Shown here piece after piece: positions 9,502 through 19,300 of a stretch of 64,000 nucleotides of DNA. Position 1 is the first letter of the stretch. The number at the start of each line of letters is the position of its first letter. The position numbers and the translations under genes were made by a program. This DNA comes from Burkholderiales bacterium (GTDB taxonomy: Bacteria; Pseudomonadota; Gammaproteobacteria; Burkholderiales; SG8-41): NCBI GenBank assembly GCA_019634975.1, contig JAHCAI010000005.1, forward strand, positions 49,719 to 113,718. The letters run 5' to 3'. The notes beneath the pieces are model-generated. The model had not been told where the DNA came from. It did not search any database and saw only the letters and a list, made by a program, of their open reading frames with translations.

Positions 9502-9945
9502 ATGAAAATCCAGAGACGCCAATTCATGCTCGCACTGGCTGCAGCCGCAGTGACCGGCGCGGCCCACGCCAATGAACCGCCGCTGGTCACGGTTTATCTG
9601 AATCCCAGTTGAGGCTGCTGCGGCGCGTGGATGGATCATCTGCGCGCCAACGGCTTCCGTGTGAAGTCCGTCGCAATCGAAGACACCGCCGTCGAGCGCA
9701 AACGCCGCGGCATTCCCGAATCCCTTGGCGGCTGCCACACCGGCGTCGTCGACGGTTACGCCATCGAGGGCCACGTGCCGGCGCGTGAGATCAAGCGCCT
9801 GCTCGCTGAGCGCCCCGCCGCAGTCGGACTCGCCGTGCCCGGCATGCCGCAGGGCTCGCCCGGCATGGAATCGCCGACGCCGCAGCGCTACAACGTGCTG
9901 CTGGTCAACAAGGACGGCCGCCATACCGTTTATGCCCGTTACTGA
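9502..9945 (+). CDS. DUF411 family metal-binding protein with in-frame UGA at the first redox Cys (candidate selenoprotein)
   Basis: A GGAGGTGA ribosome site precedes the ATG at 9502. The frame encodes a twin-Arg-like signal (MKIQRRQFMLAL), then LVTVYLNPS, a TGA at codon 37 (9610-9612), then GCCGAWMDHLRANGF and the full DUF411 body (SCH-type GGCHTGVV, YAIEGHVP, AVGLAVPGMPQGSPGME) to a TGA at 9943-9945. Relatives have Cys-Gly-Cys-Cys at this site, so the UGA replaces exactly the first Cys. There is no frameshift or other stop. A 12-bp hairpin starts 9 nt after the UGA. If UGA is read as selenocysteine the protein has 147 residues. The alternative is a simple nonsense mutation, leaving either a 36-residue peptide or a restart at Met44 (9631). 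Confidence 0.7.
9613..9648 (+). promoter_or_regulatory. SECIS-like hairpin downstream of the in-frame UGA
   Basis: The arms GGCGCGTGGATG (9622-9633) and CATCTGCGCGCC (9637-9648) can pair over 12 bp with two adjacent G-U wobbles and an apical loop GAU. The loop begins with G, 21 nt after the UGA. This meets the published bacterial SECIS pattern as I know it: short apical loop, G in its first two positions, loop about 16-37 nt from the UGA. Chance hairpins are common in GC-rich coding sequence, so this supports but does not prove recoding. Confidence 0.5.
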
Positions 9946-9980
9946 TTGATCCGACAACAAACCACGCCTGGAGAAACACC

Positions 9981-10319
9981 ATGAGAAACACCCTGCTGCT
10001 TGCCGCGATGCTCGCGACCGCGCCCGTTTTCGCCCAGCAATCGGGCACCGATCATGCTGCCCACCATCCGGCGCCCGCCGCTTCCGCTGCAAAAAGCGCG
10101 CTGTCTGACGCCGAGGTGCGCAAGGTCGACCTCGACGCCAAAAAAATCACCCTGCGCCACGGCCCCATCCCCAATCTCGACATGCCGCCGATGACCATGG
10201 TGTTCCAGGTCAGGGATCCGGCCCTGCTGCAAGGTCTCAAGACCGGCGACAAGGTCCGCTTCAGCGCGGAAAAAATCGGCAGCGCCTATACCGTGACTGG
10301 CATCGAAGCCGCAAAGTGA
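9981..10319 (+). CDS. CusF-like periplasmic copper-binding protein
   Basis: A 112-residue exported protein. A signal peptide ends at VFA (about residue 18) and is followed by a His/Ala-rich linker. The C-terminal domain is the CusF-type OB-fold: ITLRH (His60), then DMPPMTMVF with Met68, Met71 and Met73. E. coli CusF uses His36, Trp44, Met47 and Met49; here Met68 falls where the Trp would be. It would chaperone Cu(I) or Ag(I) in the periplasm. It is the last gene of the copper operon, and a weak hairpin followed by a T-rich stretch lies at its 3' end. Confidence 0.88.
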   Translation: MRNTLLLAAMLATAPVFAQQSGTDHAAHHPAPAASAAKSALSDAEVRKVDLDAKKITLRHGPIPNLDMPPMTMVFQVRDPALLQGLKTGDKVRFSAEKIGSAYTVTGIEAAK

Positions 10320-10340
10320 CACTTTGATTGGGGTTTTTTG
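10310..10340 (+). terminator. Possible weak terminator of the copper operon
   Basis: CAAAGTGACACTTTG at the 3' end of the CusF-like gene can form a 5-bp stem with a TGACA loop, followed by GATTGGGG and a run of six T. The stem overlaps the stop codon and is weak, so function is uncertain. Confidence 0.3.
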
Positions 10341-10390
10341 CATGATTTGCGACCCTTAAGAGGCACCCTCGCGGAGAATGGCGAAGCCGG

Positions 10391-10441
10391 ATTCCGGTTA
10401 GCGGCGGAGAAACGCCGGTATTTCGCCCTGCAAACCGGAAT
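10391..10441. repeat. Nested inverted repeats upstream of the PAS histidine kinase gene
   Basis: A perfect 9-bp inverted repeat, ATTCCGGTT (10391-10399) and AACCGGAAT (10433-10441), encloses a second 5-bp one, CGGCG (10402-10406) and CGCCG (10413-10417), with a GAGAAA loop. It is not followed by a T-run. It could be an operator, an RNA structure in the leader of the kinase gene, or an end-of-transcript hairpin. Confidence 0.4.
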
Positions 10442-10508
10442 TTCCATTATTCTCGCGGTCAAGTCTGTCAGTTAGCGGTGTCAACAATAAACCGCCGTAA
10501 AGGGCTGC

Positions 10509-13307
10509 TTGATAAAACTGCAGAGACCATTGTCAGCAGGCGCTGGCATTACCCTGGCCATTGTGGCGTTCAACGCCCTGCTGCTTGGCGTCTTGTGGCT
10601 TTCCATTCTGGAAATCGTCGATACGGACCGCCGGGAGACCATCCAGGCTGCCATCGATAGAAACGACAATCTGGCCATCGCCCTGGAGGAATACGCTGAA
10701 CACATACTCGAGAACGCCGACCAGTTCCTGAAACTGCTGGTGCGCAGTCACGCGCGCAACCGTGGAAACATTGATCTCGAGCAGTTTGTCGCCGATCACA
10801 CGATCGACAGCATGACTCATGCCGACATCGCGATTGCCGACGAAAACGGCAACGTATCGGCGACCGTCCATCACTGGCGCGGCGGCGGGAAGGTCAGCGT
10901 GGCGGACCGCGAACATTTCCGCGTCCATCGCGACACCGATACCAAGGCGATGTTCATCGGCAAACCGGTCACCGACCGCTTCAGCGGCAAAACGGTGGTC
11001 CCCCTGACCCGCCGCCTCAACAGGCCTGACGGAAGTTTTGCCGGCGTGGCGATGTTGCTGATCGAGCATCCCCGCTTCACCATTGTCCTGCAGGACGCGA
11101 AAACGCGCCCGCTCGACGTCCTCTCCCTCGTGGGACTCGACGGCATCACGAGGGCGAGATTGCGCGGCAACACGCCGACCGCGGGCGAAGACATCAGCAA
11201 AAGTCCGCTGTTTGCTGCCCAGGCCCGGCGCGCCACTGGAAACTATGCCGCGCAGGGCCAAGTCGACGGCGTAAAACGGCTGTTCAGCTACCGGACGCTG
11301 CCGGAGTATCGCCTGATTGCCACCGTCGGCACTGCGGAAGCCGACGTGCTTGCCCCACACCTTCGCCGGCGGACGCAGTATTTCTGGGGCGCCGGCATCG
11401 CCGGCGTCCTGATCGCCGGCTTCACGGTGATGCTGACCGGCGCGCTGACCAGCCAGCGCCGCGCAATGTCGGAACTGGCGCGTAGCCAGGCCCGCCACCT
11501 CGCCACTTTCAACCAGGCTGCTGTGGGCATCGCCCATTCCGATCTCGACGGCCGCTGCTTGGAGGTGAACCAGAAACTCTGTGACATCACCGGCTATGCG
11601 CGGGAGGAACTCATCGGCCGGCGATTCACCGACATCACCCATCCCGAGGATGTCGCGGCGAGCATCGAGTTCCGCAAGCGGGTGGCGGCAGAGCATGATC
11701 CGGTCCTGTCGGAGCAGCGGGAGAAACGCTACGTACGCAAGGACGGCTCCATCGTCTGGTGCCTGCTGACCTCTTCTGCAGTCCGCAACGAGTCCGGTGG
11801 CATCGACTATCTGGCGGCCGTGATCCAGGACATCAGCGACCGCAAGGCGGCGGAACAGGCACTGGGCGCCCTCGAACAGGAACAGCGCCGGCTGGCCGAA
11901 CTGGCCGAAACGGAACGCGCCCGCCTTGCCGAGGCCCAGTCGGTCGCCAGGATCGGCAGCTGGGAGACCCGTTTTCCGGAGCTCGCCGTCGACTGGTCAG
12001 CAGAAACCTTCCGCATCTTCGGAACCCATCCGGGCAGCTTCCAGCCGACGCATGAGCGCTTCCTCGACTTCGTCCATCCCGATGACCGGGAGGCCGTGCA
12101 TTCAGCGTTCACCGCATCGATCGGCACGCCCTCCCCCCAGATGATCCAGCACCGCATCGTGCTGGCCGACGGCAGCATCAAGTTCGTGGAAGAACGCTGG
12201 CGCACCTTTCTCGACAACAAGGGGGAGCCCGTGCGTGCCGTGGGCACCTGCCAGGACATCACCGACCAGAAAAAAACCGAAACGGAACGCGCCCAGCTTG
12301 CGGCCATTGTCGAATCGAGCAATGACGCCATCATCAGCCGCACCTTGGACAGGATCATCCTGTCCTGGAATCCGGCCGCGGAACGCATGTTTGGCTGGAC
12401 CGCCGCGGAAGCCATCGGCAAATCAGTGAGCCTCATCACACCTCCGGAATACGACAGAACGCTGGGGCTGCTGGTGGAACGGCTGCTGCTTGGCGAAACA
12501 GTGCCTCCGGTCGAAACCTGGCGCATGCGCAAGGACGGCACCCGCTTTGAAGTACAGATCTCGTTTTCAGCCGTCCGGGATGACCGCGGGAATGTCACCG
12601 CCATCGCCACCATCTTCCGGGACATCACCGAGAGCAGGCGCGCAGAAGCCGCACTGCGCGCATTGACCCGCCGCCTGAGCGAAGTCGAGGAAACCGAACG
12701 CCGCAACATACACCGTGAACTGCATGACCAGATCGGTGCCAGCCTGTCCGCGCTCAAGCTCGATCTCGGCCTCATTGGCGGAATGCTCGATACCGAAACC
12801 CGGAAAACCGCCGGCATCCGCCTGCAAAAAGCCGAGGAGCTGACCGGGGACATCATCGCCCGCATCCGCGACGTGATGGGGAACCTGAGGCCGCCGGCGC
12901 TGGACGATTACGGGCTGCTTGCGGCGCTGCGCGCCCATGCCCAGTCGTTCTCGGCACGGATGGACATCCCGGCGCAGGTCATCGGCAAGGCCATCGAACC
13001 GCGACTGACCATTGCCGTCGAGACCGCGCTGTTCCGCATCGCCCAGGAAGCGCTGACCAATATCTCCAAGCATGCGCAGGCCCGCCGGGTGATGGTGACG
13101 CTGGACAGCACCCCCGCCCGGATCACGATGGTGATCGCCGACGACGGCTGCGGCTTCGACGCCAGCGAGAAAAATCCCCGTGGTGAGGGCTGGGGATTGC
13201 GCACCATGGCCGAACGCGCGCAGGCTGTGGGCGCCGAGCTGCGCATCGAGTCCTCGCCCGGCGGCGGCACGCGTGTGATCGTCGAACTGGCGCGGGAGGC
13301 CGCATGA
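10509..13307 (+). CDS. Membrane-bound PAS-domain sensor histidine kinase (HisKA_3, NarX/DegS-type)
   Basis: A 932-residue kinase. TM1 spans about residues 13-34 and TM2 starts near Tyr291, bracketing a periplasmic sensor domain of about 250 residues. At least three PAS domains follow (FNQAAVGIAHSDL, then SVARIGSWETR, then ESSNDAIISRTLDR, with typical D-I-(T/S)-(D/E)-x-K/R ends). The dimerisation segment ETERRNIHRELHDQIG carries the phospho-accepting His739, and an HATPase domain closes the protein (DDGCGFDAS, GWGLRTMAERA). The start is TTG at 10509 after a GTAAAGGG stretch. It overlaps the response regulator gene by 4 bp (ATGA), so they are a cognate pair. The ligand is unknown. Confidence 0.87.
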   Translation: MIKLQRPLSAGAGITLAIVAFNALLLGVLWLSILEIVDTDRRETIQAAIDRNDNLAIALEEYAEHILENADQFLKLLVRSHARNRGNIDLEQFVADHTIDSMTHADIAIADENGNVSATVHHWRGGGKVSVADREHFRVHRDTDTKAMFIGKPVTDRFSGKTVVPLTRRLNRPDGSFAGVAMLLIEHPRFTIVLQDAKTRPLDVLSLVGLDGITRARLRGNTPTAGEDISKSPLFAAQARRATGNYAAQGQVDGVKRLFSYRTLPEYRLIATVGTAEADVLAPHLRRRTQYFWGAGIAGVLIAGFTVMLTGALTSQRRAMSELARSQARHLATFNQAAVGIAHSDLDGRCLEVNQKLCDITGYAREELIGRRFTDITHPEDVAASIEFRKRVAAEHDPVLSEQREKRYVRKDGSIVWCLLTSSAVRNESGGIDYLAAVIQDISDRKAAEQALGALEQEQRRLAELAETERARLAEAQSVARIGSWETRFPELAVDWSAETFRIFGTHPGSFQPTHERFLDFVHPDDREAVHSAFTASIGTPSPQMIQHRIVLADGSIKFVEERWRTFLDNKGEPVRAVGTCQDITDQKKTETERAQLAAIVESSNDAIISRTLDRIILSWNPAAERMFGWTAAEAIGKSVSLITPPEYDRTLGLLVERLLLGETVPPVETWRMRKDGTRFEVQISFSAVRDDRGNVTAIATIFRDITESRRAEAALRALTRRLSEVEETERRNIHRELHDQIGASLSALKLDLGLIGGMLDTETRKTAGIRLQKAEELTGDIIARIRDVMGNLRPPALDDYGLLAALRAHAQSFSARMDIPAQVIGKAIEPRLTIAVETALFRIAQEALTNISKHAQARRVMVTLDSTPARITMVIADDGCGFDASEKNPRGEGWGLRTMAERAQAVGAELRIESSPGGGTRVIVELAREAA

Positions 13308-13942
13308 GCATCCGCGTGCTGCTGGCCGACGACCACGCCATGATGCGTGACGGGCTGGAAGCGCTGCTCGGGGCGGCAGGCGACATCGAGGTGGCGGGAT
13401 CAGCGGGCACCGGGCGCGAAGCGCTGCGCATGGCCGGCGAACTGTCGCCCGACGTTGTGGTGATGGATATCACCATGCCCGACATGAACGGCATCGAAGC
13501 GCTGGGCCTGCTGCGAGCGAGGCATCCGCATATCCGCGTGGTCATGTTGTCCATGCATTCCAGCTCCGAACACGTCTACCGGGCGCTCAATGCCGGCGCG
13601 GCCGGTTACCTGCTGAAGGACTCCGCAGGCGGGGAAATCGTCGCGGCCATACGCAGGGTTCATGCCGGACGCCCCTACATGAGCCGCGGGCTGGCTGCCC
13701 TGGAACGCCGTGCCGAACGGCGCGTCGCCAGCGGACCGCTGGCGAGCCTCAGCCCGCGCGAACGCCAGGTGCTGCAACTGGTGGTCGAGGGCCGCACCAG
13801 CAGCGAGATCGCGGCGCTGGTGCACCTTTCCCCGAAGAGCGTGGACACCTATCGCAGCCGGCTGATGAAAAAACTCGGCATCGGCGACCTGCCCGCGCTC
13901 GTCAAGTTCGCCGTCCGCCACGGACTCACGCCGCCGGGCTGA
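13304..13942 (+). CDS. LuxR/NarL-type response regulator
   Basis: A 212-residue regulator with an N-terminal receiver domain (acidic pair near residue 10, phospho-acceptor Asp55 in VVMDITMPDMNG, conserved Lys in YLLKD) and a C-terminal LuxR-type helix-turn-helix (LSPRERQVLQLVVEG...SPKSVDTYRSRLMKKLGI). The ATGA overlap with the preceding kinase identifies its partner. Targets cannot be deduced; it lies between the copper operon and the c-di-GMP block. Confidence 0.9.
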   Translation: MSIRVLLADDHAMMRDGLEALLGAAGDIEVAGSAGTGREALRMAGELSPDVVVMDITMPDMNGIEALGLLRARHPHIRVVMLSMHSSSEHVYRALNAGAAGYLLKDSAGGEIVAAIRRVHAGRPYMSRGLAALERRAERRVASGPLASLSPRERQVLQLVVEGRTSSEIAALVHLSPKSVDTYRSRLMKKLGIGDLPALVKFAVRHGLTPPG

Positions 13943-13998
13943 ACCCCGCCACGGACACGCGGCCGACTCCCCCGAGCCGGGTTCCCGGCCATCGGCAC

Positions 13999-14036
13999 AA
14001 TAAAATAATAAGTATATGATTTTATTGATATTTTAT
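13999..14036 (+). repeat. AT-rich dispersed element, copy C
   Basis: Core TAAGTATATGATTTTATT (from 14009) followed by GATATTTTAT, preceded by a further AT stretch. It is about 60 bp after the stop of the LuxR-type regulator gene and 130 bp before the next gene. Its orientation matches copy B. Confidence 0.7.
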
Positions 14037-14166
14037 CGGGGACTGCAGCCCAGCTGTCCAACTCTCCCGACAGACCGCGACGCCACGGCTGCGTAAAGTC
14101 CGGCCCGCAACAAGGCACGGTGTAATCGCCGGATATCCCCAAACAACCTCGCAACGGAACAAAAAA

Positions 14167-14556
14167 ATGCTCATCGTGGAAGACCAGGACTACATGCGGC
14201 AGATGCTGCGCGAATTCCTGCAGGGCGCGTTCCCGGGAAAAAACATCCTCGAAGCCTGCGATGGCCACAGCGCCCTCGCCCTGTGCAGCGAACGCCGCCC
14301 CCGGGTCGTGCTGATGGACATCGGCCTTACCGATGTCAATGGCATCGACCTCACCGAAAAAATCAAGGCGATGCTGCCCGATACCGCGGTGATCATCGTT
14401 TCCAGCCACACCGGCAGCGCCTACACCGAACGGGCCAGGGCCGCCGGCGCGTTTGCCTATGTCAACAAGGACGCCGTGCACGCCGAGCTGCTGCCGGCGA
14501 TCAACGCCGCGCTTGGCCGGACACCGCCCGGCAACAATCCGCGCCAGATTCAGTGA
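14167..14556 (+). CDS. Stand-alone receiver-domain protein (CheY-like)
   Basis: A 129-residue single receiver domain with no output domain. The acidic pocket is at the N-terminus (VEDQD), Asp51 in VLMDIGLTDVNG is the phosphorylation site, the Ser switch is in VSSHTG and the Lys is in VNKDA. Its stop is directly followed by the start region of a histidine kinase gene, which is broken. It therefore may have lost its kinase or be served by another one. A role as phospho-relay or allosteric partner is inferred. Confidence 0.85.
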   Translation: MLIVEDQDYMRQMLREFLQGAFPGKNILEACDGHSALALCSERRPRVVLMDIGLTDVNGIDLTEKIKAMLPDTAVIIVSSHTGSAYTERARAAGAFAYVNKDAVHAELLPAINAALGRTPPGNNPRQIQ

Positions 14557-15868
14557 ATGCACCAGGACAAGACCCCTGCCATGACCTCAAATGCCGCCAT
14601 CACCACCGCTCCGGATCTGGTGTCGGACCTGTACTCGGCGCCACACCAGGCTGCAGGCGGGAGCGACAAATTGAGCCACGGCCGCAAAGCCCAGTACCTG
14701 ACGCTGGCCGGATTTGCGTTTGCCATTGTCACCCTCGCGGTGATCGCCCTGCTCGCCTTCCACCAGGCGCGGGTGTTCAAGGCAGCAGCCCGTGAAATCG
14801 CCCAAGGCCAGGACATCCTGCGCGGGCTGGAACGTGTGCGTGCCGCCGTCGCCGGTGCCGAAACCAGCCACCGCGGCTACCTGATCACCGGCAACGCCGG
14901 CTATCTGCAAACCCACCGCAGGATGCTCTCGGATATCAGCCCCGAACTGGAGCGCCTCCTGGAGCTGGTTGACGACAATCCCCAGCAATCCGCCCGGACA
15001 CTTGAATTGAAGCTGAACATCGAGGCCCGCGTGCGGACTTTCGGGCAGGTCATCGCCGCATACGAGACGCGGGGATTCAAGGCAGCGCAGGAACTGGTGG
15101 TGCAGGATGCCGGCCGCCGGCAAACCCTCCAGATCCACCACAGTATCGACAGCATCGGCGCCCTGGCACAGGAGCATCTGGTCCGCGACCAGCAGCTCCA
15201 GGCTGCCGCCGAAGCGCGGTTGCGCCACAGCATTGCGGCGCTTGCGCTGGTTCTGCTCGCGGCCTTGTCGCTGATTTACGCCTTGGTTGCCCGTAGCGTC
15301 ACGGCGGCGCGGCGGGCGGAAAACCTGCTGAACCGCATCAATATCGCCCTTGAAACCCGGGTGATCGAGCGCACCACAGAGCTTGAGGAGCGCAGCCGCC
15401 AGCTCGAGGAACGCTCCGCCCAGCTGGAAAAAATCAACCAGCAGCTGGAATCCTTCAGCTATTCGGTATCGCATGACCTGCGCGCGCCCCTGCGCGCCAT
15501 ACCTGCCCGTGGTTACGGGCGACGATATCCTGCTGACCCAGATCTTCACCAACCTGATCGACAACGCCCTGACCTATCGCAAGCCCGGCGAGACGGCGCA
15601 GGTGACCCTGCAGTGGCGCCACGCCGGCGACGGACAGGTGGTGATCAGCATTGCCGACAAGGGCATCGGCATTGCGGCCGGGCACTTCGAGAAGATATTC
15701 AGCGTGTTCCAGCGCCTGCACAGCCAGGATGAATATCCCGGCACGGGCATCGGCCTCGCCGTGGTGCAGAAATCGGTCGACATGCTGGATGGCAAGGTCT
15801 GGCTGGAATCGACGCCCGGCTCCGGCACCACCTTTTACCTGCAACTGCCAGCGGCACCGCAGAATTAG
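14557..15868 (+). pseudogene. CHASE3-type sensor histidine kinase broken by an internal deletion and frameshift
   Basis: Frame 1 encodes TM1 (about residues 49-70), a CHASE3-like extracytoplasmic domain ([16 protein letters not shown]), TM2, a Glu/Arg-rich coiled coil and the start of a HisKA domain ([15 protein letters not shown]). It then abruptly reads non-homologous sequence. From 15503 frame 2 encodes the C-terminal part of an HATPase domain ([38 protein letters not shown]) to 15868. The rest of HisKA and the first part of HATPase, roughly 85-95 residues by family comparison, are missing at about 15499-15505. The frame-1 read-through ends at 15732. An assembly error at this junction is possible. 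Confidence 0.75.
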
Positions 15869-15925
15869 ATTCAAAAACCGTTTTTATCGGCATTTCAACC
15901 TTCAGCACCCGCAGACCGGATCGCC

Positions 15926-16372
15926 GTGACACACACCCGCCCCGCACACATCCTGCTCATCGAGGACAACCGCATGGACATCGAGCTGACGCTTGATGCC
16001 TTCCGCGAGCGCAGGCTGTCCAACACCGTCCATGTGGCCCAGGGCGGCAAGGAAGGTCTGGATTACCTGTTCGGGCGCGGCAAATACGATGACCGGGAAC
16101 AACATCCGCTGCCCGACCTGATCCTGCTCGACCTGAAAATGCCGGTGGTCGACGGCCATGAAGTGCTGCGGCAGATCAAGCAACTGCCGATACTGAAACG
16201 CATCCCGGTGATCGTGCTGTCCTCGTCGAAGGAAGAGGGTGACCGGGCCATGACCTACGACAACGGCGCCAACAGCTACCTGGTCAAGCCGGTGTCCTTC
16301 GACGGATTTCTCGACGTGGTGCACCAGATCGACAGCTACTGGCTGTCGCTCAACGTGCCGCCGCCGCTGTGA
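15926..16372 (+). CDS. Rcp1-like single-domain response regulator
   Basis: A 148-residue receiver-only protein of the type paired with phytochrome-like and CHASE3 kinases: ILLIEDNRMDIELT at the start, Asp69 in LILLDLKMPVVDG, Ser in VLSSSKEE and Lys in YLVKPVSFDGF. The start is GTG at 15926. Its stop overlaps the GTG of the next gene (GTGA), so it is co-translated with the giant c-di-GMP protein. The kinase that would normally serve it, directly upstream, is deleted in its catalytic core. Confidence 0.87.
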   Translation: MTHTRPAHILLIEDNRMDIELTLDAFRERRLSNTVHVAQGGKEGLDYLFGRGKYDDREQHPLPDLILLDLKMPVVDGHEVLRQIKQLPILKRIPVIVLSSSKEEGDRAMTYDNGANSYLVKPVSFDGFLDVVHQIDSYWLSLNVPPPL

Positions 16373-19300
16373 GCGCGATGGGCACGGCCGGGACATTGCG
16401 CGTTCTGATCGTCGAGGACAATCTGCTCGACGCCGAACTGATCATCAATCAGCTGCGGGAGGCAGGCTATCGCCCCGAATGCGTCCGCGTGGATTCCGCC
16501 GCGGAATACCTGTCTGCGCTCGAGGCAGCTCCGGACGTCGTGCTGTCCGATTACAGCCTGCCCGGATTCGGCGGCCTGCAGGCCCTGGACCTGCTCAGGC
16601 AGCGCGGGCTCGACATCCCCTTCATACTCGTCTCCGGCACCATAGGCGAGAGCCTCGCAGTCGCCGCGATGGTGGCGGGCGCGCAGGATTGCGTGTTGAA
16701 GGATAATCTGGCCAGGCTGCCCGTGGTCGTCGAGCGCGAACTGCGCGCCTGCAACCTGCGCCGCGAGCGGCATATCGCGCAGGCACGGCTCGAACACCAG
16801 GCGCGGGACCTGGCGGAGCGCGTCAAGGAACTGACCTGCCTGTATGGCGTAACCGCGCTCGCCCAGAAGTCCGCCCTGCCGCTGGAGGAGCTGTTCGAAA
16901 AAACCATGGACCTTTTGGTCCGCGCCTACCAGTGGCCGGAGCATGCTGCCGTGCGCATAGTCCATGGCCAGACCACGCAGCAAACACCCGGATTCCGCCT
17001 CACCGAGTGGCGCCAGGATGCCGAGCTGACACCCGATGGCTCGGCCGCCGGCACGATCACGGTCTGTTATCTCGAGAAACCGCCGGCCGTGGCCGGGCGC
17101 ATTTTCCTCCACGAGGAACAGCTGATGCTGGATGCCGTGGCGCGGCGCATCAGCGACAGCATGGCCGATCGCCGGCTGCGCGCGGCGCTGACTGAAAGCG
17201 AGCGCAACTTCCACGCCACCTTCAACCAGGCCGCAGTCGGCATCGTCCACACCTCGATCGACAAGCGTTACCTGGAAGTCAACCGGAAGTTCTGTGAAAT
17301 GACCGGTTACAGCCGGGAGGAACTGCTGGGGATGAAGACCTCGCAGATCGTCCACCCGGACGACCAGACCGACGATGTTGTCCACCAAAGGCTGCTGTTC
17401 GCCAACCGGATCGAAACCTACGCCGGCGAAAAACGCTACCTGCGCAAGGACGGATCGATGTTCTGGGCACGGCGCACGGTTTCCCTGGCCCGGGACGGCG
17501 CCGGGAATCCGATGCATTTCATCCGGGTGATCGAAGACGTCACCGAGCGCAAGGCCACCGAAGGGAGTTACCGCGCAACCTTTGAGCGCGCGCCCATCGG
17601 CATCATGCACAACAGCCTCGACAGCCGCATCCTGCACGTCAATCCCAGGCTGTGTGAAATCCTCGGCTTCACGCGAGAAGAACTGCTGGCGATGACTCTC
17701 GCGGACATCATTCCGCATGATCAGCAGGGCATCGAGAAGGAAAAATTCTTCGAGCCGATGCTGAGCGGAGAAATCGGGCACTTTTCCTCGGAGCGTCCCT
17801 TCCTCCGCAAGGACGGCAGCATCGTCTGGGTCAACCGCCACATATCGCTGGTCAGGGATGATGCCGACCAGCCGCTGTACTTCCTGCGCACCATCGAGGA
17901 CATCAGCGACAAAAAATCGATGGCTGACGAGCTCGCGCGCGAGCGGCAGCTGCTGCGCACGGTCATCGATGCGATACCGGACCGGATCTCCGTCAAGGAC
18001 CGCGAGGGCCGTTTCCTGCTGCAGAACACCGCCAATATGGAGACGCACGGTTTTGAGCGACATGAGGACATCCTCGGCAAGACGGTGTTTGACATTTATC
18101 CACCGGCATTGGCTCAGCAGCGCGACGCCGAGGACCGCGCCATCATCGAGTCCGGCCTGCCGTTGATCAACCGCGAGGGCCAGACTTTCTTCGGAGACGC
18201 GGACAAACGAGAACGGGAAACACGCTGGCACCTGACCTCCAAGATTCCGCTGCGGGATGCCACGGGCCGGATCTACGGCATTGCCGGCATCAACCACGAC
18301 ATCACCGAGCAGAAACTCGCGGAAGCGAGGTTGCAGGAATCCGAACGCTTTGCAAAATCAACCATCGACGCCCTGTCCAAGCACCTGTGCGTGCTGGACG
18401 AGACCGGCACCATCATTGCCGTCAACAAGGCCTGGCGCGACTTTGCCGCGGCCAATGGCGGCGCAGCCGATCCGGAACTTGCCGAGGGCGCCAACTACCT
18501 CGCCGCCTGTGAAAACGCGACCGGTGACAGTCGAGCCGAGACCCGGGAATTCGGAGCAGGCATCCGAGCCGTGCTTCAGGGTGAACTCGCAAATTTCGCC
18601 CTCGAATACCCCTGCCACGCGCCCGGTGAACAGCGCTGGTTCGTGGGCAAGGTGTCGCCATTTCACGGCACCGGACCGCGCCGGGTCGTGGTCACCCATG
18701 AAGACATCACCCAGCGCAAGCTCGCGGAAGCAAGTCTCAGAGACGCCCAGCAAAAGCTGCAAACGGCGGTCAGGAGCGCGAATATCGGGCTCTGGGACTG
18801 GGACCTCAAGACCGACCGCGTGCAGTATTCGGACGAGTGGAAAATGCAGCTCGGTTATGCCGGGGCAGAAATCGGCGACTCCGTGGAATCGGCAAAAAAT
18901 CTGATGCACCCGGAGGACATCGACAAAACATTCGAACGGGTTGGTCAATGCCTGTCGGGCGCCCTGCACGAGCTCGAAGTCGAATTCCGTATGCGGCACA
19001 AGGACGGCAGCTACCGCTGGCTGCTGTCCCGGGGCCGGGTACACAGGGACGCGCAGGGCAGACCTGCCCGCTTTGTCGGCGGCCACGTGGACATCACCGA
19101 GCGCAAACAGGCGGAACAGCAGATCCGGCGCCTGAACCGGCTCTACAGTACCCTGAGCCAGACCAACGCCGCCATCGTCCGCATCAAGGATCGCGGCGAG
19201 CTCTTCAACCGGATCTGCCGGATCGCCGTCGATCACAATCCGTTCTCTCTGGCCTGGATCGGGCTGTCCGAGCCGCAGGACTCCTGGATACGCGTTGCGG

